This document shows, piece after piece, positions 4,622-5,620 of a stretch of DNA of 5,620 nucleotides. The position numbers and the translations under genes were made by a program. The number at the start of each line of letters is the position of its first letter. Within the stretch, counting starts at the first letter, position 1. Source of the DNA: JBLKSS01 sp047607725. Lineage in GTDB: Bacteria; Pseudomonadota; Gammaproteobacteria; Enterobacterales; Enterobacteriaceae. The notes under the pieces were generated by a model. It worked only from the letters and a program-made list of their open reading frames with translations. It was not told where the DNA came from and made no database searches. The stretch spans positions 1 through 5,620 of the forward strand of contig NZ_JBLKSS010000213.1 of assembly GCF_047607725.1 (NCBI RefSeq), in the 5' to 3' direction.

Positions 4622-5463
4622 ATGAAAAGTTTCAAATCAGAATATGATGTCATCGTCGTTGGCGGCGGACCGGCCGGCGTTATGGCCGCATTGGCTTCAG
4701 CCAGGACGGGGGCGAAAACGCTTGTCGATGAACGGTTGGGTTTTCTCGGCGGCACCGCCACAAATTCGCTGATCGGGCCGATTTCGCCTTTTCATTATGG
4801 CGATGAGCAGGTGATTGACGGCATTCCGCAGGAATTCATGGATGAGCTGATGGCGGCCGGCGGCAGCACCGGACATCTAAAAACCCTGGATCCTTACGGC
4901 CGCGGTGCGTCATTGGGTTTTTACGATCGTGAGAAATACAAATACGTGGCGCAGGAAATGTTGGTGAAAGCCGGGGTCGATATCTTCTTCCACGTGTTCA
5001 TCAGCGATATTCTCAAAGAAGGCAACAAAGTCACCGGTGTCACCATTTCCGCTAAGGACAAAGACTACACTTTCCGCAGTAAGGTGGTGATCGACTGTTC
5101 GGGCGACGGCGATGTGGCGGTTAAAGCCGGCGCGGATTATGTTTACGGCGATGCGGTAACCCACAAGGCGCAGCCCAGTTCCGCGATGTTTGAAATGGCG
5201 GACGTGGACGTGGATAAGGTGTATGACTACATCTGCGCCAACCCGGACTATTTCGAGTTCAAAACCGACTGTGTCCCGCTGCGGCCCTACGACGAGCGCT
5301 TAAAGCAGCACTATTTTGTGGCGCCAGGGTTCAAGAAATTGGTGAAACAAGCGGTGGACGCCGGCGAGCTGAAATTCGGCCGCGATAGCATTATTGTCCT
5401 CAACAGCGTGCATCCGGGCAGTATCCATTTTAACGCCACCCGCGTTCATGGCTTCGATTTGTC
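4622..5463 (+). pseudogene. FAD-dependent oxidoreductase, truncated by IS66 insertion
   Basis: This is a flavoprotein of the FAD_oxidored/FAD-binding type (related to FixC/GlcD-unrelated dehydrogenases with an N-terminal Rossmann fold). It shows the dinucleotide motif VVGGGPAG (G14, G16, G19), the second-strand acidic residue E37, the GFLGGTAT loop (40-47), and the second FAD-contacting motif VIDCSGDGDVAVKAGAD (156-172). The frame is clean for 280 codons, then reaches the IS66 end at 5464. There the IS sequence GTAA supplies one base of a serine codon and an in-frame TAA at 5465-5467. Relatives are usually 430-470 residues, so the C-terminal third, with much of the substrate-binding cap, is missing here. 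It follows the lyase by 12 bp and probably oxidised its substrate or product. The exact reaction is unknown. Confidence 0.85.
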
Positions 5464-5485
5464 GTAAGCGTACGCCCAGCGCCGT
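5464..5485 (+). repeat. IS66 left terminal inverted repeat (copy 2)
   Basis: This 22-bp sequence begins GTAAGCGTACGCCCAGC and is the exact reverse complement of 248-269. Similarity ends after CGCCGT, marking the length of the terminal repeat. Confidence 0.88.
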
Positions 5486-5547
5486 CTGTTAATTCCCCAT
5501 CAAGTTATTGAAGATGATGTCCATTATTTTTTTAATGGGCGCAATTC

Positions 5548-5620
5548 ATGAAACAAACCCCACCAAAACCCTCAAGACATCGTCCCAATTTCCCGCTGGA
5601 CTTTAACATTAAGCTGGTTG
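5548..5620 (+). CDS. tnpA: IS66 TnpA, N-terminal part
   Basis: The first 24 residues of the small IS66 accessory protein TnpA are cut by the window edge. The frame begins MKQTPPKPSRHRPNFP and continues into LDFNIKLV. This fits IS66 TnpA proteins, which have a short basic leader before the first helix of a helix-turn-helix DNA-binding domain (typically ..F..EFK..VV). TnpA is the first gene of the tnpA-tnpB-tnpC operon and is required for transposition in elements of this type. No strong ribosome site is visible before the ATG. The call relies on position within the IS as well as sequence, since so little of the protein is in view. Confidence 0.72.
   Translation, partial: MKQTPPKPSRHRPNFPLDFNIKLV

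Larger units (their letters stand above)
5464..5620 (+). mobile_element. IS66-family element, left end (copy 2)
   Basis: A second IS66-family element begins exactly where the oxidoreductase frame breaks. It starts with GTAAGCG, shares a 22-bp end with copy 1, and carries the start of tnpA 84 bp in, the usual spacing. It runs out of the window and has the same orientation as copy 1. Whether it is complete cannot be seen. The left flank that should be duplicated as the 8-bp target is GATTTGTC (5456-5463). Confidence 0.85.

Noticed and set aside
4910..5164. Minus-strand open frame inside the oxidoreductase.
   Set aside because: Antisense shadow of a well-supported flavoprotein frame; no ribosome site or recognisable motif.
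5547..5590. Resemblance of CATGAAACAAACCCCACCAA... to the right arm of the 338-bp element (CATACAACAAACCCACCAAT...), suggesting a third, degenerate copy of the repeat.
   Set aside because: The stretch is explained as the start of IS66 tnpA (MKQTPPKPSRHRP), indels are needed to align it, and no GTAAGCG end lies nearby. Probably coincidental A/C-rich similarity.

Overview
The window looks like a decaying chromosomal segment of an enterobacterium (Enterobacterales), most likely an insect symbiont of the Sodalis type. That placement is inference. It rests on the argW-yfdC gene order known from E. coli, enterobacterial-type proteins, several insertion-sequence remnants in 5.6 kb, and the fact that every chromosomal protein gene present is broken. 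One undetermined base (n, position 3810) shows the assembly is not fully finished, so single-base frameshifts in homopolymers could be either real lesions or sequencing errors.

Layout, left to right. (1) 1-269 is the right end of an IS66-family element, with the C-terminus of TnpC and the terminal inverted repeat at 248-269. It sits inside the istB gene of an IS21-family element (270-690, with four 23-bp-period end repeats). That element in turn cuts a minus-strand P4-type tyrosine integrase pseudogene (691-1014). The integrase lies just beyond the 3' end of tRNA-Arg(CCU), argW (1157-1231, minus), a classic attachment site for prophages and islands. This is a three-layer nest marking a degraded integrated element. 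(2) 1232-2821 holds the argW promoter, a GC-rich stretch without a gene, the yfdC pseudogene (formate/nitrite transporter family, minus, internal TAA) and an intergenic region with a probable terminator. (3) 2822-3104 is the first 94 codons of ccmA (heme-exporter ATPase), cut by a 338-bp element (3105-3442) with 50-bp terminal inverted repeats, 49/50 identical, and no transposase gene. (4) Right of that element lies a different locus: the last 59 codons of an MFS permease, a dihydrodipicolinate-synthase-family lyase/aldolase broken by a frameshift and a nonsense codon, and an FAD-dependent oxidoreductase. These look like a former catabolic operon. (5) The oxidoreductase is cut at 5463/5464 by the left end of a second IS66-family element, whose inverted repeat is identical over 22 bp to the repeat at 248-269 and whose tnpA begins at 5548.

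Working genes: only argW and the IS66 ends look intact. The permease, lyase and oxidoreductase would once have imported a small carboxylate or sugar acid, cleaved it and oxidised it, but the substrate cannot be read from the sequence. I do not see a convincing new defence or regulatory system. The most unusual object is the 338-bp long-inverted-repeat element, which also marks a junction between two unrelated loci.
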